Origin: Verrucomicrobium sp. BvORR034
GTDB lineage: Bacteria; Verrucomicrobiota; Verrucomicrobiia; Verrucomicrobiales; Verrucomicrobiaceae
Direction: 5' to 3'
Assembly (NCBI RefSeq): GCF_000739635.1
Contig: NZ_BATQ01000110.1
Location: forward strand, 1 to 64,000
Length of the DNA: 64,000 nt
Positions within the stretch are counted from its first letter, which is position 1; each line of letters opens with the position of its first letter. Shown here in pieces: positions 17,872 through 27,595 of this stretch. A model generated the notes under the pieces. It saw only the letters and a list, made by a program, of their open reading frames with translations, did no database searches and had not been told where the DNA came from. The translations under genes were made by a program, and so were the position numbers.

Positions 17872-18744
17872 ATGGACTGGGAAAAAGGTGAACAAAGCTC
17901 GAATCTGGAAGATCGCCGTCGGATGCGCCCCAAGGCCGCCGTGGGCGGGGGGCTGGGACTTCTGGCGATCCTGGCCATCGGTTATTTCCTAGGCGTGGAT
18001 CCGCAGCAGCTCAGCCAGCTCATGGAGGGCGTGCAGAACAGCCCGACCGGGCAGACCACAGAGACCCAGGGACCGCTCACCCCGGAGGAGGAGCGCAGCC
18101 GCCGTTTTGCCGCGACCATACTGGGCTTCACTGAGAAGGTGTGGGAGCAGCAGTTCCGCACCATCGGCCGCCAGTACGATCCCCCACGCATGGTCCTGTT
18201 TACAGAGGGTGTTGAAACCCGGTGCGGGCTGGCCCCTGCAGCCGTGGGGCCGTTCTATTGTCCCGCTGATCAGACGGTCTATCTCGATCCCACCTTCTTC
18301 AATGAACTGCAGCAGCAGCTGGGTGGCTCGGCGGCTGACTTCTCCCAGGCCTACGTCATCGCCCATGAAGTCGGTCACCACGTGCAGAATCTGCTGGGCT
18401 ACAGCAGTCTCGTGGACCAGAAGCGGGACTCGGTCCCGGAGGCGGAGTTCAACCGCTGGTCCGTGCGCCTGGAACTACAGGCCGACTACCTCGCGGGCGT
18501 CTGGGCGCACTACGGCCAGCAACAGTTCAACTTTATAGAAGAGGGCGATGTGGAGTCCGCCATCAAGTCCGCCAACGCCATCGGCGATGACCGCCTGCAG
18601 CGGCGCGCGGGCCGGTTCAACTCTCCCGAGAAATACACGCACGGCACTTCGGAGCAGCGCGTGAAGTGGTTCATTCAAGGGCTCAAGACCGGGGACATGG
18701 GCACGGTCAAGCGCATGTTCGAAATGCCCTACGAGGATCTCTAG
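17872..18744 (+). CDS. Neutral zinc metallopeptidase, membrane-anchored (YpfJ-like)
   Basis: The 290-residue protein has one N-terminal transmembrane segment (about residues 21-41) and a periplasmic peptidase domain. The zinc site is in YVIAHEVGHHVQ (His165, Glu166, His169). A further conserved LELQADYLAGVWAHY segment probably supplies the third ligand. CGLA and FYCPADQTVYLDPTFF are also typical of the family. An unusually good ribosome binding site, AAGGAGG, precedes the start. The natural substrate of this family is not established. It follows family X copy 3 by 87 bp and may belong to the same transcript. Confidence 0.92.
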   Translation: MDWEKGEQSSNLEDRRRMRPKAAVGGGLGLLAILAIGYFLGVDPQQLSQLMEGVQNSPTGQTTETQGPLTPEEERSRRFAATILGFTEKVWEQQFRTIGRQYDPPRMVLFTEGVETRCGLAPAAVGPFYCPADQTVYLDPTFFNELQQQLGGSAADFSQAYVIAHEVGHHVQNLLGYSSLVDQKRDSVPEAEFNRWSVRLELQADYLAGVWAHYGQQQFNFIEEGDVESAIKSANAIGDDRLQRRAGRFNSPEKYTHGTSEQRVKWFIQGLKTGDMGTVKRMFEMPYEDL

Positions 18745-18790
18745 CAGCGATGCCCCCGCGCATGAGGGAAACACAAACGCAAACAGTGCC

Positions 18791-19234
18791 ATGCAATCCA
18801 AAACCATGAAAACGATCTCATTTTCAGCCGTCATCGGCACCCTGCTGAGCCTCTGTTGCCTGGCAGGTCTATCCAGCTGCGCCAGCATGGATGCCTCCAA
18901 CCAGGAAGCGCTGCTCTCCGCCGCTGGCTTTAGAGTGAAGACCCCATCAACTCCGCAACAGCAGGCTGCCTATGCCGCCGCGCCCTCTTACAAAGTGCAC
19001 CGGGCCACGGTGAACGGAAGGACCTTCTACGCGTACAAGGACGAGGACAAAGGCGTGGCTTACGTAGGTGGGGACGACGAGTACCAGAGATACCAGCAGC
19101 TCGCCATCCAGAAGAAGATCGCACAGGACAACTACTCCGCCGCGCAGATGAACCAGGCCGCCGCCATGAACTGGTACGGTGCCTGGGGCTATGGCGGCTA
19201 CCGGTACGGAGCTCCGGGGAGATTCTGGTGGTGA
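18791..19234 (+). CDS. Small exported lipoprotein of unknown function
   Basis: The 147-residue product has a signal peptide and lipobox (LSSC, residues 27-30; the start could also be the ATG at 18806). The mature part contains a YKVHRATVNGRTFYAYKDED strand region resembling the small beta motif of many short lipoproteins. It ends in a Gly/Tyr/Trp-rich tail (GAWGYGGYRYGAPGRFWW). No domain is recognised. It lies between the metallopeptidase and the HdeD-like gene. Confidence 0.65.
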   Translation: MQSKTMKTISFSAVIGTLLSLCCLAGLSSCASMDASNQEALLSAAGFRVKTPSTPQQQAAYAAAPSYKVHRATVNGRTFYAYKDEDKGVAYVGGDDEYQRYQQLAIQKKIAQDNYSAAQMNQAAAMNWYGAWGYGGYRYGAPGRFWW

Positions 19235-19270
19235 GAGTTGCGCCACGAACCATCTGACCCGCTGTACACT

Positions 19271-19834
19271 ATGAACACATCCCTCCTCCATCTGTTGTCT
19301 CGGAACTGGGGCTGGCTGCTCCTGCGCGGCATCCTGTCCCTGATCTTCGGCGTCCTGGCCTTCACATGGCCCCTGCTCACGTTGAAGGTGCTCGTGCTCC
19401 TCTACGGGGCCTATGCCCTGGTGGACGGAGTGTTCGCTCTTGTCGGGGCGATCACGGGCGGCTCCGCCGTCCCCCGCTGGTGGCTGGCCTTGATCGGGGT
19501 TGTGAGCATCGCCGCAGGTGTCGCAGTCCTACTTTGGCCGGGCCTGAGCGCCCTGGCACTGCTCATCTTCATGGGGGCCACCGCCGTGGTGCGTGGCCTC
19601 TTTGAGATCGCAGGGGCCATCGCCCTGCGCAAGGAAATAACCAACGAATGGCTGCTCATCCTTTCCGGCCTGGCTTCAGTCGTCTTTGGCGCCCTGGTCA
19701 TCCTCTTCCCGGGCGGTGGGGCCATTGCCATGGTCTGGATCATTGCCGGCTATTCCATCGCGCTGGGGATCATTCTCTCTGTGCTCGCCTTCAGACTACG
19801 GAAGCACAGCCACAGCCACCCGCTTCGCGCGTGA
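19271..19834 (+). CDS. HdeD-like integral membrane protein (DUF308)
   Basis: Starting at ATG 19271, the product is 187 residues and almost entirely made of about six transmembrane segments in three repeated pairs. Examples are LLRGILSLIFGVLAFTWPLL, LALIGVVSIAAGVAVLLWPG and ILSGLASVVFGALVILFPGG; the repeated helix-FG-ALVLWPG pattern is typical of HdeD/DUF308. In Escherichia coli HdeD contributes to acid resistance at high cell density. Here the neighbours are a lipoprotein and an exported sulfatase, consistent with an envelope-stress setting. Confidence 0.85.
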   Translation: MNTSLLHLLSRNWGWLLLRGILSLIFGVLAFTWPLLTLKVLVLLYGAYALVDGVFALVGAITGGSAVPRWWLALIGVVSIAAGVAVLLWPGLSALALLIFMGATAVVRGLFEIAGAIALRKEITNEWLLILSGLASVVFGALVILFPGGGAIAMVWIIAGYSIALGIILSVLAFRLRKHSHSHPLRA

Positions 19835-19892
19835 AACGGCCCGGTCACTCACTCACTCAATCACTTCATTTAGTCGCAAAACCAAAGATGCC

Positions 19893-21446
19893 ATGAAACG
19901 ATATACCCCTAAACTCAGAGCCGTCCTCCTCCTGGCAGGGCTGCTCGTTCCCTGCCTGCTCCAGGCACAGGGCTCTGCAAAGAAGCCCAACATCCTCGTC
20001 ATCTTTGGTGACGACATCGGCCAGTCCAACGTCAGCGCCTATAGTCGCGGCCTGATGGGATTCACCACGCCCAACATTGATCGCATTGGCAACGAGGGGG
20101 GCGTTTTTGTCAGCTACTACGGCCAGCAGAGTTGCACGGCTGGACGGGCGGCATTCATCTTGGGTCAAAGTCCGTTCCGCACCGGCCTCACCAAAGTGGG
20201 CCTGCCAGGAGCGAATGTGGGCCTGCAAAAGGAAGACCCGACCATTGCCGAGTTCCTCAAGCCGCTCGGCTACCAAACCGGGCAGTTTGGCAAGAATCAC
20301 CTGGGAGACCGGGATGAATTCCTCCCCACCGCTCATGGGTTCGATGAATTCTTCGGCAACCTCTACCACCTCAATGCGGAGGAGGAACCGGAGAATCCTG
20401 ACTACCCCAAGGATCCGGAGTTCAAAAAGAAGTTTGGTCCACGCGGTGTATTGAAGTGCACCTCCGACGGCAAGATCGAAGACACGGGACCACTCACCAA
20501 GAAGCGCATGGAGACCGTGGATGAAGAGTTCCTCGCCGGAGCGAAGGACTTCATCGACCGTAGCCACAAGGCGGGGAAACCCTTTTTCTGCTGGTACAAT
20601 TCCACCCGCATGCACATCTACACCCACCTGAAGCCAGCCTCAGTGGGCAAGACAAACGCAGGCACTCAGGGAGACGGCATGGTGGAGCATGACGGCATGG
20701 TGGGCGATCTGCTCAAGCAACTCGACGACCTCAAGATTGCCGACAACACCATCGTGATCTACACCACCGACAACGGTGCCATGAAGAGCATGTGGCCCGA
20801 TGGCGGCGCCTCTCCGTTCCGCTCGGAAAAGGACACCAACTGGGAAGGTGCCTTCCGCGTGCCCGCCCTCATCCGCTGGCCCGGGAAGATCAAGCCGGGG
20901 ACGAACTTCACGGGCCTCTTCAGCGCGGAAGACTGGCTGGTCACCTTGGTGGCCGCAGCAGGTGGCGATCCCAAACTCCGCGAAAACGCCACCAAAGGCG
21001 TCACCGCCGGGGACAAGACCTTCAAGGTGCATCTGGATGGCTACAACCAGCTCGACTACCTCACCGGCAAAAGCGAGAAGAGCGCCCGCCCAGAGTTCGC
21101 CTACTTCAGTGACGATGGGGACCTGATGGCCTACCGTGACGAGCGCTTCAAGTACATCTACCAGGTGCAACGCTCTGTCGGTGTGCAGGTATGGATCGAT
21201 CCCCTGACGACTCTGCGCACGCCCCAGATCATCGACCTGAACAGCGATCCGTACGAGTACGCCATTGATGGCTCAGCCTACTACGACAACTTCATGGTCA
21301 CTCACGCCTTCCTTCTGCTGCCTTCGGCAGCCAAAGTAGGGGCGTATTTGCAGACCTACAAGGACTTCCCTCCCCGCCAACGTCCAGCTTCATTCTCGGT
21401 TGATCAAATCATCGAGAAACTCGAGGCCGGATCCAAGGGCAAGTAA
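19893..21446 (+). CDS. Exported arylsulfatase-family sulfatase
   Basis: The start at ATG 19893 gives 517 residues with a signal peptide ending LLQAQ. The sulfatase fold is clear: metal-binding KPNILVIFGDDIGQ (Asp40, Asp41), the catalytic signature CTAGR with Cys81 as the formylglycine precursor and Arg85, GQFGKNHLGD, and VIYTTDNGAM for the second metal-site Asp/Asn. Conversion of the Cys requires a formylglycine-generating enzyme, not seen in the window. The natural substrate cannot be deduced. It follows HdeD by 58 bp and precedes moxR. Confidence 0.93.
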   Translation: MKRYTPKLRAVLLLAGLLVPCLLQAQGSAKKPNILVIFGDDIGQSNVSAYSRGLMGFTTPNIDRIGNEGGVFVSYYGQQSCTAGRAAFILGQSPFRTGLTKVGLPGANVGLQKEDPTIAEFLKPLGYQTGQFGKNHLGDRDEFLPTAHGFDEFFGNLYHLNAEEEPENPDYPKDPEFKKKFGPRGVLKCTSDGKIEDTGPLTKKRMETVDEEFLAGAKDFIDRSHKAGKPFFCWYNSTRMHIYTHLKPASVGKTNAGTQGDGMVEHDGMVGDLLKQLDDLKIADNTIVIYTTDNGAMKSMWPDGGASPFRSEKDTNWEGAFRVPALIRWPGKIKPGTNFTGLFSAEDWLVTLVAAAGGDPKLRENATKGVTAGDKTFKVHLDGYNQLDYLTGKSEKSARPEFAYFSDDGDLMAYRDERFKYIYQVQRSVGVQVWIDPLTTLRTPQIIDLNSDPYEYAIDGSAYYDNFMVTHAFLLLPSAAKVGAYLQTYKDFPPRQRPASFSVDQIIEKLEAGSKGK

Positions 21447-21468
21447 GTTATCCACCACAAATCTGCGG

Positions 21469-21505
21469 CATCGTCTTCGGCGGGCAACAACCGTCGAAGA
21501 CGATG
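21469..21505 (+). terminator. Hairpin after sulfatase gene
   Basis: The arms CATCGTCTTCGGCGG (21469-21483) and CCGTCGAAGACGATG (21491-21505) pair over 15 positions with one G-T pair and a seven-base loop. There is no T tract after it. It separates the sulfatase from the MoxR/Bat operon and may act as a weak terminator or an mRNA-stabilising element. Confidence 0.5.
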
Positions 21506-21545
21506 TCCGGCAGCAGGGTTCTAGAGCATCCACAACATCAGCGCC

Positions 21546-22514
21546 ATGAGCAGCCGCGATCAGATCCTCGATCTCAAAAAGCGCATCTCCGCATCCGTGA
21601 TTGGCCAGGAGGCGGTGGTAGACCAGTTGCTCATCGCCCTGCTGGCCAATGGCCACCTCCTCATGGAGGGGCTCCCTGGGCTCGCAAAAACCCGGACCAT
21701 CAAGACACTGGCCAAGAATCTTGAGAGCCAATTCAGCCGCATTCAGTTTACTCCGGATCTGCTTCCGAGTGACATCACCGGTACGGAGATGTACACCGGT
21801 GAAGGCGCGGGCGGCAAATTTGTCTTCCAGCCCGGCCCCGTCTTTGGCAACCTCATCCTCGCAGATGAAATCAACCGCGCCCCTGCCAAGGCGCAAGCGG
21901 CCCTGCTGGAGGCCATGGAAGAGCGGCAGGTCACCGTCGCAGGCACCACGCATCCCCTGCCGGAGTTATTCCTCGTACTCGCCACGCAGAACCCCATCGA
22001 GCAGGAGGGCACCTATCCCCTGCCGGAGGCCCAGATGGATCGCTTTCTCCTGCACGTCTTCGTCGGTTACTCCAGCGACGAGGATGAGCGCAAGATCCTC
22101 CGCCTCGTACGTGGTGAGGACGCGGGTCAGTCCCCGGCATCCAATGGCCAGGTGGCCGCCCAATCCGTGCTGGATGCCCGCAAGGAAGTGCTCTCCGTCC
22201 AGATCTCTGAGGCTGTGGAAAAGTACATCGTGGCGCTAATTGCCGCGACCCGCCGTCCAGCGGATTTCAAGGGCTCCAAGCTCTCAGAATGGATCCGCGT
22301 GGGCGCCAGTCCCCGCGGCACTCTGGCGCTGGACCGCGCAGCCCGGGCCAAGGCCTGGCTGGATGGACGTGACACTGCCACACCGGAGGATGTGCAGAAG
22401 ATGACTCATGCCTGTTTGCGGCACCGGCTGATCCTCACCTATGAAGCGGAGGCGGAAGGCACCACCAAGGACACGGTCCTGGACGAACTGCTCAAGCAGG
22501 TTGCCGTCATCTAG
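21546..22514 (+). CDS. MoxR-family AAA+ ATPase
   Basis: The 322-residue cytosolic ATPase has Walker [16 protein letters not shown] (about residues 39-53), Walker [21 protein letters not shown], and a sensor region [20 protein letters not shown] followed by MDRF with the arginine finger. MoxR ATPases act as chaperone-like partners of VWA proteins. The downstream DUF58, DUF4381 and VWA genes form the usual MoxR/Bat set. The phosphoketolase gene 32 bp downstream separates it from those partners, which is unusual. Confidence 0.95.
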   Translation: MSSRDQILDLKKRISASVIGQEAVVDQLLIALLANGHLLMEGLPGLAKTRTIKTLAKNLESQFSRIQFTPDLLPSDITGTEMYTGEGAGGKFVFQPGPVFGNLILADEINRAPAKAQAALLEAMEERQVTVAGTTHPLPELFLVLATQNPIEQEGTYPLPEAQMDRFLLHVFVGYSSDEDERKILRLVRGEDAGQSPASNGQVAAQSVLDARKEVLSVQISEAVEKYIVALIAATRRPADFKGSKLSEWIRVGASPRGTLALDRAARAKAWLDGRDTATPEDVQKMTHACLRHRLILTYEAEAEGTTKDTVLDELLKQVAVI

Positions 22515-22546
22515 CATCGCCGCCTTCCCACCAGCCATCCCCCACC

Positions 22547-25060
22547 ATGAGCAAAACTTCCCGCAAATCCTCATCCGCCAAAACAGCTGCGGCAGCGTCT
22601 GCCAGGCAAAACACCCGGGCGCAAAAGCCGACACCTCGCACGGAAAAAGGACCGCTCTCTGATGACCAGCTTGCACGAATGGATGCCTGGTGGCGTGCGG
22701 CCAACTATCTCTCTGTCGGCCAGATCTATCTCCGGGACAATCCCTTGCTGACGAAGCGTCTCAAGCGGGAACACATCAAGCCCCGCCTGCTGGGCCACTG
22801 GGGCACCACGCCGGGCTTGAACTTCATCTACGTTCATCTCAACCGGATCATCAAAGAGCAGGACCTGAACATGCTGCTGGTCACCGGTCCCGGTCACGGT
22901 GGACCGGGCATTGTGGCCAACACTTACCTGGAAGGCACCTACAGCGAAGTGTATCCGGAGATCACAGAGGATGAAGTCGGCATGCAGCGCCTCTTCAAGC
23001 AGTTCTCGTTCCCCGGCGGCATCCCCAGCCATGTGGCCCCGGAGACACCGGGCTCGATCCACGAGGGGGGCGAGTTGGGCTACTCTCTCTCTCACGCGTA
23101 CGGCGCTGCATTCGACAATCCTGACCTCATCATTCCCACCATCGTGGGCGATGGAGAGGCGGAGACGGGCCCCCTTGCCACCGGCTGGCATGGCAACAAG
23201 TTCATCAACCCTGTGCGCGACGGTGCCGTGCTGCCCATCCTGCACCTCAATGGCTACAAGATCGCCAACCCTTGTTTCCTCGCCCGCATTCCTCACGAAG
23301 AGCTCCAAAAGTTCTTTGAAGGCATGGGCTACCGCCCGTGGTTTGTCGAAGGCGATGACCCTGCCCTCCTCCACCAGCAGATGGCATCGACCCTGGACGA
23401 GGTGACGGCAGAGATTCGATCCATCTGGAAGAGCGCGCGGAAACACGGCTTCCAGGGACGCCCCGCCTGGCCCATGATCGTCCTGCGTACCCCCAAAGGC
23501 TGGACATGTCCCAAGGAAATCGACGGCCTCAAGTGCGAAGGCTATTGGCGGGCGCATCAGGTGCCCATGGGAGACATGGACAAGCCTGAGCACGTAAAGG
23601 TGCTGGAAGGCTGGATGAAAAGCTACCGGCCCGAAGAACTCTTCGACGCCACCGGTCATCTCCATGCGGACATCGCCAGCCTCGCTCCGAGTGGCACACG
23701 TCGCATGAGTGCCAATCCGCACACCAATGGCGGACTGCTCTTGCGGGATCTGCGTCTGCCGGACTTCCGCGACTACGCCATCAAGTGCCCCGCCCCCGGC
23801 GAGAACTTTGCCGAGGCCACCCGGGAGATGGGCCGCTTTCTCCGGGACGTGATGAAGCTCAACCTGGAGATGCAGAACTTCCGCCTCTTCAGCCCGGATG
23901 AAAACAACTCGAACCGCTGGCAGGACGCTCTACAGGTGACCAGTCGCGCCTATGCCGCAGAGATCCTCTCCAAGGACGATCATTTGTCCCCAGACGGACG
24001 GGTCATGGAGGTGCTCTCCGAGCACCAGTGCCAGGGCTGGCTGGAGGGTTATCTCCTGACGGGACGCCACGGCTTCTTCAGTTGCTACGAGGCCTTCATC
24101 CACATCATCGACTCCATGTTCAACCAGCATGCGAAGTGGTTGAAAGTCTGCCGACACATCCCGTGGCGACGCCCCATTGCTTCCTTGAACTATCTGCTCA
24201 GCTCCCACGTCTGGCGGCAGGATCACAATGGCTTCAGCCACCAGGACCCCGGCTTCCTGGACCACGTCATCAACAAGAAGTCGGAGGTCATCCGTGTGTA
24301 CCTCCCCCCGGATGCCAACACCCTGCTAAGCGTGACCGATCACTGCCTGCGCAGCCGTAACTACGTGAATGTGGTGGTCGCAGGCAAGCAGCCCGCCCCA
24401 GTCTGGCTTTCCATGCAGGACGCCGCCCAACATTGCGCCGCCGGGGTGGGCATCTGGGACTGGGCCAGCAATGACCAAGGCGGTGAGCCGGATGTCGTCA
24501 TGGCCTGCTGTGGAGACGTGCCCACGCTGGAGACGCTCGCCGCCGTCGAGCTCATTCATCAGCATGCGCCGGACGTCAAAGTCCGCGTGGTGAATGTGGT
24601 GGACCTTATGAAACTTCAGCCGGTGGAAGAGCATCCTCACGGACTGCACGACCGCGAGTTTGACGCCATCTTCACCAAGGACAAGCCGGTCATCTTTGCT
24701 TTTCACGGCTACCCCTGGCTCATCCACCGCCTCACCTATCGACGCACCAACCACTGCAACCTGCATGTGCGTGGCTACAAAGAGGAAGGCACCACCACCA
24801 CACCCTTTGACATGTGCGTGCTCAATCAACTGGACCGCTTCACCCTCATGGGAGACGCGCTGAGCCGCGTCACCAGGCTGGGCAGCCGTTTGGGCTACAT
24901 TCTGCAATTCGTCCACGAGCAGCTCCACCACCACCGGGTGTACATCTGCGAGCACGGCGATGATGTGCCAGAGATTCGTGACTGGAAGTGGAACGCGAAA
25001 CTCAACGGTGCCACCAGCCGTGGCTCCCGCCGGGCGGATACTTCCGCCGACAACGTTTGA
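22547..25060 (+). CDS. xfp: Xylulose-5-phosphate/fructose-6-phosphate phosphoketolase
   Basis: The 837-residue thiamine-diphosphate enzyme splits xylulose 5-phosphate (often also fructose 6-phosphate) with phosphate into acetyl phosphate and a sugar phosphate. The family signature [15 protein letters not shown] and the cofactor-binding [20 protein letters not shown] are intact, as are [20 protein letters not shown] and [21 protein letters not shown] Lys/Ala/Ser-rich tail of about 35 residues precedes the catalytic start at [20 protein letters not shown]. The gene lies in the MoxR/Bat operon (32 bp after moxR, 11 bp before the DUF58 gene). Acetate kinase and phosphotransacetylase are not in the window. 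Confidence 0.97.
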   Translation: MSKTSRKSSSAKTAAAASARQNTRAQKPTPRTEKGPLSDDQLARMDAWWRAANYLSVGQIYLRDNPLLTKRLKREHIKPRLLGHWGTTPGLNFIYVHLNRIIKEQDLNMLLVTGPGHGGPGIVANTYLEGTYSEVYPEITEDEVGMQRLFKQFSFPGGIPSHVAPETPGSIHEGGELGYSLSHAYGAAFDNPDLIIPTIVGDGEAETGPLATGWHGNKFINPVRDGAVLPILHLNGYKIANPCFLARIPHEELQKFFEGMGYRPWFVEGDDPALLHQQMASTLDEVTAEIRSIWKSARKHGFQGRPAWPMIVLRTPKGWTCPKEIDGLKCEGYWRAHQVPMGDMDKPEHVKVLEGWMKSYRPEELFDATGHLHADIASLAPSGTRRMSANPHTNGGLLLRDLRLPDFRDYAIKCPAPGENFAEATREMGRFLRDVMKLNLEMQNFRLFSPDENNSNRWQDALQVTSRAYAAEILSKDDHLSPDGRVMEVLSEHQCQGWLEGYLLTGRHGFFSCYEAFIHIIDSMFNQHAKWLKVCRHIPWRRPIASLNYLLSSHVWRQDHNGFSHQDPGFLDHVINKKSEVIRVYLPPDANTLLSVTDHCLRSRNYVNVVVAGKQPAPVWLSMQDAAQHCAAGVGIWDWASNDQGGEPDVVMACCGDVPTLETLAAVELIHQHAPDVKVRVVNVVDLMKLQPVEEHPHGLHDREFDAIFTKDKPVIFAFHGYPWLIHRLTYRRTNHCNLHVRGYKEEGTTTTPFDMCVLNQLDRFTLMGDALSRVTRLGSRLGYILQFVHEQLHHHRVYICEHGDDVPEIRDWKWNAKLNGATSRGSRRADTSADNV

Positions 25061-25071
25061 CCTCCCTTTAC

Positions 25072-26040
25072 ATGTCAGAACCGCAACCGCCATCGCAACC
25101 CGATCCCGTGAACCCTCCGGCAGCGCCCGGGGTGTATGCGAATCTGGCCGATCTCGTGGCGTTGCAATACCAGGCACGTGGTTTCAGCCTCCTGCCGCGT
25201 CAGCCCGTCCACTCCCTCCTGGCAGGTCGGCATGCTTCACGGCTGCGCGGTCGTGGGCTCAACTTCGAGGAAATCCGCCGCTACCAGCCCGGAGACGACA
25301 TCAGGCAGATCGACTGGAAGGTCACTGTGCGCACCCGCAAGACCCACAGCCGCGTCTATACGGAGGAGCGGGAGCGCAGCGTCTTCCTGCTCGTGGATCA
25401 GAGGTCAAGCATGTTCTTCGGCAGTGTGCAGAACATGAAGTCCGTCACCGCCACAGAGGCCGCCGCGCTGGCCGCCTGGCGTGTGATCACCCAGAAGGAC
25501 CGCGTGGGCGCCCTTGTCTTCGATGACCAGAGCATCGAGGAAATACCCCCCCACCGGAGTCGGAGTGGCGTCATGCGGATTCTCAATGCCATCCTCCAGA
25601 AGAATCACGCACTGAGCGTCGCCGCAACCGCTCAAGCCAACGCCGGGATGTTCAATGAGGTCCTTCGCCGTTGCGTCAATCTCGCCCGCCATGACTGTCT
25701 CGTCTGCATCATCAGCGACGGTGCCGGCCATGACGAGGAATCCCAACACCTGCTCACCCGCATCTCCCAGCACAACGACGTGCTCTTCGTCTTTGTGAAT
25801 GATCCCCTGGAGTGTGAGTTGCCCGATGCCGGACCATTGATCTTTGGTGACAAGACGGGGCAGATGGAAATCAACACCAGCAACCGGTCGCTGCGTGAGC
25901 GCTATAGGGAAACGTTCGCGGAGCAACGCGAAGCAGGAAGAAAATTCCTGCTTCACCGTGAAACGCCTGTCCTGTCCCTCACTACCACACTGGGGGTCGC
26001 CACCCAGATCCGCCATCACCTCGGCTCCCGCAAATTGTAG
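25072..26040 (+). CDS. DUF58 domain protein of the MoxR/Bat system
   Basis: The ATG at 25072 gives a 322-residue protein without a signal peptide. The DUF58 core is seen in GRGLNFEEIRRYQPGDDIRQ followed by IDWKVTVRTRKTHSRVY, then a VWA-like strand with ERSVFLLVDQRSSMFFG. The VWA-like DxSxS motif is degenerate (DQRSS), as is common for DUF58. DUF58 proteins usually partner MoxR ATPases. It is 11 bp downstream of phosphoketolase and 2 bp upstream of the DUF4381 gene. Confidence 0.92.
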   Translation: MSEPQPPSQPDPVNPPAAPGVYANLADLVALQYQARGFSLLPRQPVHSLLAGRHASRLRGRGLNFEEIRRYQPGDDIRQIDWKVTVRTRKTHSRVYTEERERSVFLLVDQRSSMFFGSVQNMKSVTATEAAALAAWRVITQKDRVGALVFDDQSIEEIPPHRSRSGVMRILNAILQKNHALSVAATAQANAGMFNEVLRRCVNLARHDCLVCIISDGAGHDEESQHLLTRISQHNDVLFVFVNDPLECELPDAGPLIFGDKTGQMEINTSNRSLRERYRETFAEQREAGRKFLLHRETPVLSLTTTLGVATQIRHHLGSRKL

Positions 26041-26042
26041 CC

Positions 26043-26561
26043 GTGAAACCCGATCCCACCAGTCTGGACCGACTGCATGACCTGGTACTGCCCCCTGCAG
26101 TACCCTGGTGGCCTCCCTCCCCGGCGTGGTACTGGGTGCTGGGGCTCCTTGCTGTTCTGGCACTGGTGTACCTGGTAAGGGCGCTTCTCCACTGGCAGCA
26201 CAACCGCTACCGCCGGGAGGCTCTGCACCTCGCCACCCTGGAGCAACAGCGTTTGCATGATCCCGCCACCCGGGTCGAGGCATTGGTGAAGCTCGGGGAA
26301 ATATTGAAACGGACGGCCATCACCGCCTTTCCGCGGGAGCAGACCGCCTCTCTCACCGGCCCGTCATGGCTGGCCTTCCTGGATCGCACCAGCCCCACGC
26401 CTGGCTCACTGCCTGCAGACCTCGCCGCCCTGGAGACCGCCGCGTATGATCCTCGAACCGCCGGCAAGATCGATGCCCCACAGGCCGCCCGCCTCGCAGA
26501 GGCCGTGCGGGACTGGTTGGCTCATCACCGCATCCCAGTCACCCCCGGAGGGCCCACGTGA
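26043..26561 (+). CDS. DUF4381 membrane protein of the Bat operon
   Basis: The 172-residue product starts with GTG, two bases after the DUF58 stop. A short N-terminal LHDLVLPPAVPWWPPSPAWY segment leads into one transmembrane helix (YWVLGLLAVLALVYLVRALL), followed by a helical cytoplasmic domain containing ALVKLGEILKRTAITAFPRE and LTGPSWLAFLDR. This is the DUF4381 pattern found between DUF58 and BatA genes. Its stop overlaps the ATG of the next gene (TGATG), so translation is probably coupled. Confidence 0.88.
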   Translation: MKPDPTSLDRLHDLVLPPAVPWWPPSPAWYWVLGLLAVLALVYLVRALLHWQHNRYRREALHLATLEQQRLHDPATRVEALVKLGEILKRTAITAFPREQTASLTGPSWLAFLDRTSPTPGSLPADLAALETAAYDPRTAGKIDAPQAARLAEAVRDWLAHHRIPVTPGGPT

Positions 26562-27595
26562 TGCCTGTTCTCGCCCATCCCTGGCTCCTCTGCCTGCTGC
26601 CCCTTCCCCTTCTGGTGGGCTGGCTGCTGCCACCTCACCGCGAACACCGCAAGGCCCTCACGGTGCCTTTCCTGAACCGCCTGCTGACCTACTCGGGCCA
26701 GCATCCCCATGAGGGGGCTCTCGTGCCCCAGGGCCGGGCCTTGCGCAAGGCCTCCCTCATTCTGGGCTGGGTCTTGATCGTACTGGCCATGGCCCGCCCG
26801 CAACTCATTGAACCACCGATCCAGAAGGAAGTGGCTGTGCGCGACCTGCTCCTGGCGGTGGACCTCTCCGGCTCGATGGAAACCAAGGATTTCAAAAACG
26901 CCAAAGGTGAGATGGTGGACCGCCTCACCGCCGTGAAGGAGGTGCTGGGTGATTTCCTCTCCAGGCGCAAAGGAGACCGTGTGGGGCTCATCTTCTTCGG
27001 CACCGCGCCATTCGTCCAGGCCCCCTTCACAGAGGATCTCAACGTCTGCCGCCAACTCCTTGACGAGGCTCAGACAAAAATGGCCGGCCCTCAGACCGCG
27101 TTTGGCGATGCTCTCGGCCTGGCCATCAATGTCTTCGAACGCAGCACGGTGAAGGAGCGGGTTCTTATCGCCCTCACCGATGGGAACGACACCTCCAGTC
27201 AAGTGCCCCCGGCCAAGGCGGCCTCCATTGCCAGGGACAAGGGCATCGTCATCCACACCGTGGCCGTCGGCGATCCCCGGGCGGCCGGAGAGGACGCGCT
27301 GGATGTGGCCACGCTTCAGAGTGTGGCCAGCACCACCGGTGGCGTCTTTTCCCACGCCACCGATCGCAAGCAACTGGAGCAGATCTACCGGCAACTGGAC
27401 GAGCTTGAGACCCGCAAAGCCCAGACCATCAGTCACCGCCCCCGGCGGGACGTGTACTGGTGGCCACTGGCCATTGCCTTTGTCCTGTCATTGGCGCAGC
27501 AACTGGTGCAGCTCGCCTTGCAGCATCGGAGAAAGCGAAGCAACACCGCGACATCACATGCTGCGGAGCGTTCCCCTCTGGAGGCCGCGTCATGA
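26561..27595 (+). CDS. BatA-like VWA membrane protein
   Basis: The 344-residue protein begins with two hydrophobic segments (about residues 5-24 and 63-78) and has a VWA domain with an intact MIDAS motif: DLLLAVDLSGSM places Asp101, Ser103 and Ser105. Further metal-site elements lie in FFGTAPFVQAPFTED and RVLIALTDGND. A C-terminal transmembrane helix (about WWPLAIAFVLSLAQQLVQLA) completes the BatA layout. It overlaps both neighbours (TGATG upstream, ATGA downstream). VWA Bat proteins have been linked to aerotolerance in Bacteroides; the role here is inferred. Confidence 0.93.
   Translation: MPVLAHPWLLCLLPLPLLVGWLLPPHREHRKALTVPFLNRLLTYSGQHPHEGALVPQGRALRKASLILGWVLIVLAMARPQLIEPPIQKEVAVRDLLLAVDLSGSMETKDFKNAKGEMVDRLTAVKEVLGDFLSRRKGDRVGLIFFGTAPFVQAPFTEDLNVCRQLLDEAQTKMAGPQTAFGDALGLAINVFERSTVKERVLIALTDGNDTSSQVPPAKAASIARDKGIVIHTVAVGDPRAAGEDALDVATLQSVASTTGGVFSHATDRKQLEQIYRQLDELETRKAQTISHRPRRDVYWWPLAIAFVLSLAQQLVQLALQHRRKRSNTATSHAAERSPLEAAS

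Noticed and set aside
22571-23722. 383-codon minus-strand frame opposite phosphoketolase
   Set aside because: An opposite-strand shadow of a highly conserved enzyme; no domain seen.
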